A DNA stretch of 64,000 bases from Geosiphon pyriformis (Eukaryota > Glomeromycota > Glomeromycetes > Archaeosporales > Geosiphonaceae): positions 343,354-407,353 of the forward strand of contig JAAOMT010000523.1 of assembly GCA_016748015.1 (NCBI GenBank). The letters are read 5' to 3'. The translations under genes were made by a program, and so were the position numbers. Positions 1 to 10,111 of the stretch are shown in pieces; the first letter of the stretch is position 1, and the number at the start of each line of letters is the position of its first letter. The notes under the pieces are model-generated. The model did not search any database and was not told where the DNA came from. It worked only from the letters and a program-made list of their open reading frames with translations.

Positions 1-1291
1 CAAAATTGCGAGCGAGAGTGATAGTGTCTTGTAAACTGGTCGGATGGTGGGGTCTTACAGATTTTAGAATACTACTCCACAATCCTTTAATGAATTAATT
101 AAGAACTTGCGCTGTGGTGTAGTAGTCCCTTTCAATAGCTAATATTTGACGCAGAATTTGATTGAATTGTCCGAAATAAGTAGTTACTGCTTTGTGATCT
201 TTTTGTTTAATTATGCTGAATTGATTCTGCAATCGGATTAATGTATTGGGGTCACAGAAGTATTGCAAAAATGTGAGTTTAAATTCGGTAAAAGAGGTAG
301 ACTTCTCTGTCAGGCTTTGGTACCATGAATTGGTAGTTCCAGTCAGAAAGAACAGCAGTGCCTAAATTGTGTGGTCATTGTTTCAATCATTAGTGGTAAT
401 TGCTTTTTCGGTGTCTACGATTCAAGAATATACATTATCTTCTTCATTAAAGAATTTTTCCAATTTAGTGATATCCCAGTAAGTCATGATTTGGTTAATG
501 GGTGAGATATTACTGGTTATGTTTAAAGGGATTGGTGTCCATATATTTGAGTGTTCTCTGGGTGCTAATGCTGGTTGCTTTCCTTTGTTGCTTGAACTAA
601 TAGGTTGTAAGATAGCTGTTTCTTCCATCAAGGGAGATGCTAATTCTACTAAGTTTTGTGCTGGTGGCTGTTCCCAAGTTGATGGGTTTCTTTTTGTTTG
701 ACCAGCTGCTGGGGTAAGATTTCCAAACAGCAATCCGTATTCTCCTAGTGATTTGGTCCAACTGTGTTGATTCCAAGGGTGTGGATTTCCAGGAGTTCAT
801 GGTGTTTCCAACTGGGTTTTTAGGAATGGGTTGAATACAATTCTACTTTGGGGTGTCTGATGGTATAATGGAGTTGTTGGGGAGAGAACTCTTGGTTTCT
901 TGTTGACTGTAGACTTGGCTTGGGCAGTTACAGGATTGTTGGATTCATTTTCATATTCCTCAGGGTCAGATTCCACTGGTTGTTGTACTTGAGAGAATCA
1001 TTGTGCCACATAATATTTAATGTCTGTATCAATTATGTGCAGAGTTTCAGTGATTGCTCGGGTAGTCATGGCTGTTGAGTACCCTAGTAAGCTTTGATGG
1101 ATTTGTTCTCCAAGTTTTTCTGTATCAGTTGCGTGGCCTAACAAGCAGTTAATTTTTGTGTTAATATAGTTACAAAAATCACTTTCTGCGTAAGTGGTTT
1201 TTGCTGGTATTCCTAGGTCTTTTCGAAAGTATTGAAATAGTGCTTTTCCGTACAAGAAGTGGTCCTTTCCTATTGTTCCAATCGTCACCAC
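1..1291 (-). pseudogene. Ty3/gypsy-type gag, eroded, 3' part off the window
   Basis: Reading from an ATG at 1291 down to base 1, one minus-strand frame gives a capsid-like Gag. The C-terminal half carries the retrotransposon-gag signature seen in short stretches: ALLFFLTGTTNSWYQSL (about 300-370), then a FTEFKLTFLQYF stretch and a TYFGQFNQILRQI stretch nearer base 150. The frame has several internal stops; where the expected residue is clear they are TGG to TGA (for example after YS and after TTND near 375-424) or CAG/CAA to TAG/TAA. The ATG lies about 50 bp from the primer-binding region, a normal leader. Gag would assemble the retrotransposon particle; protease, RT and integrase would lie left of the window. 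The copy is dead as it stands. The family call rests on gag only, so Ty3/gypsy rather than copia is likely but not proved. Confidence 0.75.
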
Positions 1292-1334
1292 TTTTATGTA
1301 TTTTTGGGGGTGCTCTGTCTCTGTGGATTTATAA

Positions 1335-1353
1335 CCTCACAGGGAGCACCAAA
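1335..1353 (-). other. Retrotransposon primer-binding region
   Basis: Directly downstream of the LTR end on the minus strand is TTTGGTGCTCCCTGTGAGG. A TGG start is expected for pairing with a tRNA 3' CCA. The tRNA was not identified. The LTR-end/PBS junction has a perfect 16-bp inverted copy at 1387-1402. Confidence 0.5.
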
Positions 1354-2435
1354 TGTTACAGGTAAACTTGGTGGGTATGAGAAATAGTAACATTTGGTGC
1401 TCTTAATTATTGATGATGCATTTTTCGTGTAATTCTGTTGGCTTAGTCTTGATTATCAGTCTCTGAAGGTCTATTCCTAGATGTGAATTTACCTGTCGAG
1501 TTCTTTGGTTATAAGGCACAGAGTTTGTCTTTTGTTAATTGCAACATTTTTTGTAAATGTGAGCTCTCTTCTCTGAGCTAACAAGTGCAGTCATTAGGGT
1601 CTGGCATTGTTTTTTCGCCTTTCTGGTAAGCTAACAAGATAAAATTAATATCTAAAACTTAGGGAGAGCTTTCCTTTTTTACCAGGCTATCATGAAGTCT
1701 ATTCCCAGACAGTTGATTTTACTATGTTGCTGCTCCACAAAAATAAAACAGAAAAAGAAAGAAAAAGAAAAAGGAAAGAAAAGAAAAGAGAGAAAAAATA
1801 AATTAGTATCATCAATCACCATGATCAAGAGCAATTGGTCTAAATCATTAATAGATTCGAGGCAGTTATGCTAAGAGCATCTGTCCTAGAATGGAGATAT
1901 GAGACAAAAGTTAATTCATGTAAATTCCATGAAGTTCGAGAACATAAATTTGTGATTCTGATTTCTTTAATAATTGGTTTATTTCAGGAGATGAAATAGA
2001 GAAGATAATAAAGGATGAAAGGGTATGGATATTTTAGTTCTTGTCTAGAGATTTATATCTATCTGTCTGTTTTTTCTTACTTCTACAACTACTTGCTTTT
2101 ATACATTCTTTTGGTTTTACAAGATTGCTTTCAATTGTCTTGCTATCACTAGCTATTGCTTTGTTGTTTCTGTTATTGCTTCATTTTTCTATGTTATCAC
2201 TAGTTATCCTATGTTATAACACGTTATCTGACGTTATTACATGTTATTCTGTGTTATTCTGCATTATAATATGTTATTCTACATTATTGTGTGCTATTTT
2301 GTGTTATCTTGCATTATAACATGTTATCTTACATTATAATGCATTATCCAACATTATTGCACGTTATTCTGTGTTATGTCACATTTTGGTCACGTTTTTT
2401 CATAACTTTGGATCAGTTTTTCTACTTAGGTAACA
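1354..2435 (-). repeat. Long terminal repeat (5' LTR of the minus-strand retrotransposon)
   Basis: Read on the minus strand, the segment starts TGTTAC (at 2435) and ends GTAACA (at 1354), a 6-bp terminal inverted repeat with TG...CA ends. It is followed immediately by TTTGGTGCTCCCTGTGAGG, a plausible primer-binding site, and then by the gag ATG at 1291. Length is 1,082 bp. Inside are a lysine-coding A-rich stretch near 1740-1800 and a 15-bp minisatellite (2190-2385). Short ORFs in this span are not credible genes. The partner LTR would be left of the window, so the boundaries rest on termini and PBS position only. Confidence 0.68.
2190..2385. repeat. Degenerate 15-bp minisatellite inside the LTR
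   Basis: About 13 units of 15 bp, each built from two TTAT blocks (for example ATGTTATTCTGTG, then TTATTCTGCATTA). Unit length is constant while bases between the TTAT blocks vary. Confidence 0.7.
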
Positions 2436-2619
2436 GCACCAAATATTATTGGAGGTTTTTGGTCTCTTTTTTTCAATGTTGTTAATGTTGATTTGCTGTG
2501 AATTCATGTTTCCAGAAAGTAGTTGGACCTCCAGTAACTGAATTTATCCTCAAATTATAGAAGATAATTTGAACTTGCTGGGCTTATAAGTGGAATGGCC
2601 AATTCCATGCCAGTTGTTT

Positions 2620-2730
2620 TGTGTAGTTACGTTGTAGTAAATGTCAACTCTTTCCCAAGAATTGTTCATCTAGAAACTCACTAAAAATGTGTAGTTACTT
2701 TGCTGTGAAAGTCAACTCTTTTACAGAAAT
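2620..2730. repeat. Two-copy imperfect direct repeat, period 68 bp
   Basis: TGTGTAGTTAC followed by GT...AAATGTCAACTCTTT at 2620-2654 recurs from 2688 with TGTGTAGTTAC and GAAAGTCAACTCTTTT. No gene is visible in 2436-3093 apart from this repeat. Confidence 0.6.
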
Positions 2731-3093
2731 CTTGTCTGTAGGCTACCTTAATGATTATAATGAGAAAATAAAAGAAATGTAAAAGAAATATAAAAAAAAT
2801 TGAATTCTGTCAAGGGAAATGTTTTTTATCCAGGCCTGGAGTTACTAACAGTTTACTGAAATTGGTAGCTAATCAATTTTAAAACATTAGTTGGGTTTTG
2901 GGGATTTTCCAAGTGCAATAATTAAAAAATTTGGTTTTTCAAATTATTTGATATTTATTTTTTTTTGTGTGTGTAGGAATAGTTCTAAGTAATAAATCTA
3001 AAGTAAGATACATTTTTTTGAAGAAAGAAGCTCTTCTTTTATACAACTTGTCATAACACTATTCCATGAATTTGAACTTTGCTCTTTTCTACA

Positions 3094-3214
3094 ATTTCGC
3101 TGAACTAAAGATACATTTCGGCAAACTACAAGTTATTTCTGCAAACTATTAAATATTTTGGTGAACTATCAATTATTTCGGCAAATTTCTACAAATTTTG
3201 GTGAACTTTTGAAT
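3094..3214. repeat. 20-bp minisatellite, six units
   Basis: One 21-bp unit (3094-3114) followed by five 20-bp units starting at 3115, 3135, 3155, 3175 and 3195. Consensus is about ATTTCGGCAAACTATCAATT; units alternate between CGGCAAA and TGGTGAA variants. It has no coding meaning. Confidence 0.8.
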
Positions 3215-3419
3215 GTTACATATTTCGGGATATTGCATGATTGATTATTGCAATTAGGTTACATTTGTGTTATGTACAATTTGGGTTATTAATTAAATGA
3301 TAATTTTGAACATTTTGCTAATATAATAAGTGATAATTTGAAACAATAATATATGCTAATTAATGATAGAAATTATAAAAATAATTTCATGCTAAATAAT
3401 ATCTCTAATTTTGTCTGGT

Positions 3420-4407
3420 AACAGTGACTATAACTACAGGAAATCATGAGATTTGAGCATCTAAAGATTGATTTAGGGCACTTTTGTTTACATTGCCTGT
3501 AAAAATAACAGTTTATAATATAGGCATTCTATTAGATGGGATTGGTAAAAAAACATGTGTTATCAATCACTCACTTGATATTAGCAACTGGGTTTACTAT
3601 GCTGTGATTGGTTTTGAATCAGATCAGAAACTGGAATCTGTTTTTTATACAAAGCCAATTTTGGGTGGTGTAAGACTTTTATGAACTAGAATAAATTTGG
3701 TTTAGTGCAAAAAATGCAGATGTTTTGGGCATTCAGCTTTTAAGTGTAATATATTAGATGCATCAATCTTGTTTTCCTTAAAATCTTATAAAAGAATTGT
3801 CTTAAAAGAAAACTGTTTTTAGTTTGCCAAGTTATATGCAAAGAAAAGTGTTCTGATTTTTTGTTCTGTTGTCTTTGATAACAAATCTTAAGTACAGATA
3901 GTCTTACTTACTTTTTTTTCTGGTAGTTTTTATTTTAGTTTTGGTTTTGGTTCTGGTTTTCTTTTTTCTGGTATCTCAAATAATAAAGAGAGCACACTAA
4001 TTGTTCAAGATAGTTCTTTAATTAATAATTGTCTGGTGTTTTTGGAACATTTTTTAGAGCTTTTAGCTGATCAAATATTGAGTATTGTAAGAAAACTGAA
4101 CATAGTTGATTTAGTGTTTCTGGAATCTGTTTTTTGATCTTTTTCTTTTACTGTAATTGTATTTTTGAGTTTGAATTTGGGTTCAAATATGGTTTTAGAT
4201 GTTTTGTATATGTTTTTTATGACTCTTTTCTTAGTTGTGATAAAAACAACTTCAGCTTTAGGTTTGAGTAGTTTGAAAATTCTGACCACTAAAATGAACA
4301 GTTTGAAATCGAAATTGGTGGCTCTTGAGGTCTTTATTAGTTTTGTTTTGGTAAAGTTAGATTATTTGTGTACTGGTTCAGGTTTTCTAATATATTTTTT
4401 GTTCTAA
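3420..4407 (+). pseudogene. LINE ORF1 remnant (copy E)
   Basis: Contains FTLPVKITVYNIGILLDG then GKKTCVINHS (3483-3570), matching the second RRM-like segment of the intact-looking copies, and a complete CCHC knuckle C-x2-C-x4-H-x4-C at 3706-3747 (CKKCRCFGHSAFKC). A serine-rich linker and the C-terminal coiled region (about 4040-4400) follow. ORF1 proteins of LINEs bind the element RNA. At the ORF1/ORF2 junction the ATGA overlap of other copies has become ATAA. Several in-frame stops are present. Confidence 0.8.
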
Positions 4408-7400
4408 TAAATAATTTAGTATAGAAAATTGCTACATGTAATGTTTGTAATATTAATGTTCTAGTTAAACAAAAAGACATGGTGCACTGATATATAAGTT
4501 CTGATAACATGATTTCGATTATTACAGAAATAAAGTTAAAGTCTAATATTAGGCTGTAAATTATAAATAAGTTTGATGAAGTTCAGATTTTTACTTCTGG
4601 CTTGAATGAAAGTTTTTGTGGTGCAGATGTTGCAGTAATTATAAATAATTCTCTAATTCAGCATGTTTCTAAAGTAGATAAGATTCCTAGTTAATTGATT
4701 TCAGTGTATTTTTTTTTTCAAAAACAAGTTTTCTGTTACAATTTTGGGTCTATATACTGGTGTTTTTTCTGGCTTTAAGTTTGGACAAGCTTTGAAAGTT
4801 AATTTGTTTATTGCCAAAGTGATGAACTTCAATAGTTTTGTGGTTTTGAATGAGAATTTTAATAAATATGGGTCAAAAAAAAGTGCTAGTTACAAAAAGT
4901 GTTTGGATATAGGTCTAGTAAATTTACTTTATAAACATTTCTCAATAATAACTCTTACTTGGAGCAATTTTAGAGGTGTTAGTAAGATTATTGATTATAT
5001 TTTTGTTAGCAAGTGTTTGTTTTCAGCAATTGTATATTATGAGATTAACTGTGTATTTGAGTTTTTTGATACTGATTATATAGCAATCATGATTTCAGTT
5101 AGATTAAGTGGTCTTTTAGATGTTTAGTTAAATAATATTTACAAGCATGCTAATAAAAATTGGTGGAAGTTTAGAATTAATTGTGCTAATAGTGTTAAGT
5201 GGAATGGCTTTTATGACTTTTTTTCAGCCAAACTTTTTTTAGTGATAGACAGATTTGTTAATGTGAAAGTAAAAAGAAATCTAAATATAATATAGGAGCT
5301 TTTAATAAATGTGGTGGTAAAAATAGCTAATAAAATTTTTCTAAACATTGATATAATAAGTTCAAGAATTTATATAACAAACAATCATCAAAATTTTTTA
5401 AGTTAGAATTATTAGTTGTCAAAGTTGTAAAGTTGTTTGAATCTGGTAATAGTTCTGGGACTGATGCTCTCTTTTATATCTGGTTAGCTATTAATAAGAA
5501 TAGAGCTTTAAAAGTACAGATTATGCTTTATAACAATGCTAAATTATCAGATGTTTTAAGCTGTTTGTTTAGTATCAAAAAGTGTTATCACAAATCCAAA
5601 GCTGTTGAGACAGCTGCTATAAGGCATGTTATTGAAAAAAGGATAAAAAATTTTAGTTTAGATAAAAGTTATATGATCAAAAGTATATTAGAGAAACTTT
5701 TTTGCAAAGTAGTGCTGAATTATTTAATTATTAATAACAGTCTGATTTTGTGTTTTGGTAATGTTAAGTTTTATATTAATGTTATTATAGAAGATTGAAT
5801 TAAAAGACAGATGGTTTCTGCTTCTTTGTTCAGAAATTGGACTAATTAATATGTTCTTTTAAATTATGTGAATAATAATGTATTCTCAAACATTATGGGT
5901 GTTATTTGTTTGAAAAATTTGGTTTAGGTTGTTAAAAATTTGCCAGATAAAAAGACTGCAGATTTAAGTGACATTCTAAATAAGTTGTGGAAATATTGTA
6001 GTGATAATATTTTTAAGTGTCTTCTGAAGTTTTTAAAGTTTTGTTTGATTTTAGGTATGGTTCTGGTTTTGTGAAAAAGAGCATGGGTTTTGATGATACC
6101 TAAATCTTATAATTGAAATAGAATTTTAACAAATATTCAGCCTATTGTTCTGGTAAAAACTGTTAAAAAAATTCTTTCAAAGATTTTTTCAGACCAAATT
6201 TTCTTTGCTTGCAGTAAGTTTAATGTTTTTTGTGGAGATAATTTCTCAGTATTAAAAAGTACTTCTATACAGTTACCTATTTTTGTTGTTGGTTCAGTAG
6301 TTAAAAATACTTTAAAAAATAATAGGAAAGTTTAATTGGTTTTGCAAGATATGTGCAAAGTGTATGACTTTGTTAAATAATATTATTTGAAGATTAATTT
6401 GTGTCATATTAAAATGTGTAAAAAGTTTATTGGGTTTTTTGGCAGCATCTATAAGGATAAAATGAACAAAGTTATAACAAATTTTGGTCTTACAGATAAA
6501 TATTGGGTGTATAATAGACTTGATTAAAGTAAAGTGTTCTCTTTTTTTTAAAAAAAATCTTTTATAATCCTTTTTTATGTAAAATTAAAAGGCAGGATTA
6601 TTTGTGTGAACACTGAATTAATACTAAGTTTGTAACTAAAACTGGAAGAATAGAATTCATAAGAAAAACAACTTTGTTTTTTGTAGCTGGTGTATTTATA
6701 GATGATACTATTTGAATTGAGAATAGTCAAGTTTTTACTCAGTATATATTAAAGATTGTTAGTGAATTTTTTTTAATTAATAATATTTTCATTAATAATG
6801 ACAAAACAATGGCTATTTCTATTAATCAGAAGATTAAGAGTACATTCTTAATAGTTAACAAATCACTTATTTTAATTACCAAAAGTGGTGTTCTATACAG
6901 ATATTTGAAAATATTTTTGTCTACTGATGAGATGTCTAGGCCTAGTCTGGCTAAAGTGCAGTCTGATATTAGATTTTTTTCAAATATGGTTTTGAGGAAA
7001 ACTATCACAAATAAGCAGTTTTTATATCTGGTTTTAGCAGTTTTACAATCTATTATTAGTTATTATTTACAGTTCAGTTTTGTTTTTTTTGGAATCTGTT
7101 GTTAATGAGATATGTTAATCAGAAAAAGTTTTAAGTTAAAGGCTGAGTTGCTCTGTGACTTTCCAAGTGAAACACTGCATCATTTTTTGTTATATAATTT
7201 AAAAACATTTGAACATATTTAGACAAAAGAGAAGATGTTTTTAGCTATTGTTTTTGCAAATACTTCTGAAATTCTCAATTAGCTTTTTAAACACAAATTT
7301 TTGGATCTTCAGGTTTTGGGCTGGGCTTTCTTGAACTCATTGCAACATCTGATAAAGTTGTGTATTAGTTCTTTTAACAATTTTTTAATAGGAGTGGTGC

Positions 7401-9076
7401 ACATTTTTTTAGATAATGGCTTTTTATTGAACAATAATTTGTCTTGTATATTTTTTAGTTCTGGCAAGTTTTCAATATCAGATAATTTGGGAGCTTTATT
7501 GTATTATAAAAAAGTTGGATTCTTGAAAAAATTTGATATGACTTTTTGTAACAGACTTCTGGATAAACAGAGTAAGATTTTGGATTAAAAAACATTCCAC
7601 CATTAAAAAAGATTGAATTTCAAGAAGCCTATGCCTTCTTGGTTTGTTCTGGTCTCAGATTTTTTAAGCAATATTAAACATGCTCTGGTCTTTTTTGGTA
7701 CAATTTTTGGGTCAGATAGCAGTAATATTGTTCTGTTAAGTTAGTTTTCAGTTTTGAAAATTATCTCTATAAGGTGTGAGTGAATATAATTACTGTGTAT
7801 ATTGATAGTTTGTTAAAAAGTTTGGGTTCTTCTGCTGTCATTAGTGAAGCTGCTGCATATTTCTCTGAAATTGACATGAAGATTGGTATAAGAGTCAATG
7901 GTTTGCTGTTATTAACAATGACTGAGTTACAAACAGTTGCTCTGGCTTTGAAATGTGTGTTCTTTTTTTGTACTGTAATTGTGTATTTAAACAGTTAAGC
8001 TGCCATAGATGTATGTATCTTGGAATTGGAGATGTTGAATTCTGATTTTCAAAACTAATGCTGGATGAAAAAGATATACATAGTGAATTTGATTAGTGGC
8101 AAAAATCTTTTAGTGGTTTGGTTAAAGATTAAAAATTATTTTAATGTTTTAGATAATGTTAAAACAGATGCTTTGGCTAGTAAAACTGCTAGTACATTTC
8201 TGGTTCTTTTTAGTAATGTGTATAAATGATTCATTAAGACTAATAGTTTATTAATAGCTAGTAATATTTATCATTTTGTTTAGGATATTTATAGGTCAGT
8301 GTGTTATGCTTGTTGAGAGAATAGGTTTGGTTCCAAGATGCTAAATAGCTCTCTGGTTTGAAAATTGATTGAATTCAGACTGTTACAGTTTAACATCTGA
8401 ATTTATATATGCTGTCTGGTTTTACAAGTCAGACTACAGCTGGTTTGCATATGTATTTTATAAAAATAGTTTATAGAAAGTTGCTAATTGTTATTAGAAA
8501 AAGACTTTATAATAAAAAGTATCCAAGCATTCTGTATCTACAGTATAAAGAGATTAAGTTTTCTAATCATGTGTTCACATGTGCTAAAGAGTTTGATGCC
8601 CATAAAAAAATTTTGCTTAAGCAGATTGTAATTTGGAGATTTCTGATAAGGTTTTGTGTATCTATTTTTATTGTAGTAAAATCTTTTTATTTATGTTTAT
8701 CAGATATTGATCTGTATGCTTTTCTGTACAAAAGCTTTGTTCTTAAGAATTGGTATAATGAAACTGTACAAGCATTTAAAGATCATAAAAAGACCACTTG
8801 GATTTTGATTGGTTTTATACATGACTTGTATGAATAGTATTGTATCAATCTATAGAAGTTTAGATCTAAATACAGAGTGAATATAGAAAAATGTAGTTTA
8901 ATTAATAATTGTGAAATAATTCCTGATGTTTCTTGTAAATTGGCACCAATTTTGTTAGATAAAATAGTTAGATTGATTGATGTTAATAAGTCTTTTGGTA
9001 TTAGCTTTGGTTTTTGCAAGCCTTATTTGTTTTTTTCCAGTCTAAATAGTGAGATTATAGTTTATATAGGGACATA
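4407..9076 (+). pseudogene. LINE ORF2 remnant: endonuclease, RT, RNase H, zinc motif (copy E)
   Basis: Domain order is kept. Endonuclease remnants at 4430-5130 include NENFNK in place of GGDFNE and FDTDYIAI near 5065-5090. RT palm pieces run from about 5930 to 7130, with the catalytic box FIDDTI (6695-6710) still intact. RNase H lies at 7780-8210 (YIDSLLK, AAYF, ELQTVALAL). The C-terminal zinc region and tail end at 9076. Numerous stops and frame changes make this a fossil. It is closest in wording to copies A and C. Confidence 0.88.
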
Positions 9077-9214
9077 ATATTTCCTTAATTGGTCTGAATG
9101 ACCAGTCACATATAATAAAAGTATAAATTGCATCTAGTTAAAGTCTCTAATTTTGATTTTGTATATTAGATAACAATTAGACTATACTCATTAAATGTTA
9201 AAAAAAAAATATTA

Positions 9215-9800
9215 TTTAAATCTGTAATAATATTAATAATTATAAAATTATTATTATCAATTAATTTTAATTTAACATTAAAAATTTGTAAATTCAAGAT
9301 TTATTGATTTAATGTTATTAAATTTTTACAAATTAAAAATTTAAATATAGTTTTTTTAATTGTTTTTCATAAATTTAATTATTAAAATATACATAATTTA
9401 AGTTGTTTTCTATAATTAATAAATATTTGGTAAAAACAGATCTATTTGTTATAAATATTTTTACAAATAGTTTGTTAAAAAATTTAAATTTGTATAAAAT
9501 AGCCAATAATACTTTGGTATTTTTTGAAAATTCAAATATAAATACAAATATTTATGTTTTTAGTCTAATTTTATTAATTTTAATTGAATTATAAGTTATT
9601 TTTTTGATATTTAAATGTATATTAGCATTTAATATGATAAAAATTTATTTTAATAAATAAGCTATTTTTAATATTTATGTTTTTGAGTTTATTTTAAAGT
9701 TGTTTAATCTTTGTAATAATTATTAAATAAAAAAAAACAAATTATTAATTTTATTTGTAAAAAAATATTTTAGTTATTTAATCTAAGATTAAAATTCATT
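9215..9800 (+). mobile_element. Fossil LINE fragment (RNase H region) in A/T-rich DNA
   Basis: Translation from about 9450 gives NIFTNSLLKNLN, then VFFENSNINTNIYVFSLI, then IEL, which aligns position by position with VYTDRSLSSLG, VFFENIDLGLGVKVSGLV and MELQ in copy D. Around 9710-9790, NNY*IKKNKLLILFVKK matches NCCWIERCHIANVICDK. Almost all G and C are lost. Starts right behind the A-tail of copy E. From 9800 to 10100 I see nothing identifiable. Confidence 0.72.
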
Positions 9801-10111
9801 AATATTACAACATAAAAGACATTCAAAAACCAAATATTATAAGTCTGCTATTGAAAAAAATGAAAATCACACCTAAAATACACTTGTAATAGATATGATC
9901 TTTTAGAACACAATAATACAAAATGTTAAAATTAGATAAGATTTAATCAATTATTTGTTTATTTTTTACTTTACAATAACTAAACATTGTATTTATTTCT
10001 AATAAAATTAATAATTCAACTTTAATTTATCCAATAAAAACAAATAATACATATTATTATTACATATTATTTTTTTAAAATTTAATAAAATTTCTGATCT
10101 TAATTAAAGTT

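Larger units (their letters stand above)
3405..9209 (+). mobile_element. LINE copy E, heavily eroded, 5' end missing
   Basis: A plus-strand copy whose homology to the other LINEs begins inside ORF1 (about 3420) and runs to the shared 3' UTR and A-tail (9200-9209). ORF1 RRM-like and CCHC parts, endonuclease, RT, RNase H and C-terminal region follow in the normal order, but dozens of stops and frameshifts cut them into short ORFs. Base composition is much more A/T than in copies A-D, so it is older or more mutated. The 3' UTR keeps the TGACCAGTCACATATAATAA and CTCATTAAATG blocks. No clear target-site duplication was found. Confidence 0.9.

Noticed and set aside
1692-2485. Three plus-strand ORFs inside the LTR.
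   Set aside because: They arise from an A-rich stretch and a minisatellite within a defined LTR.
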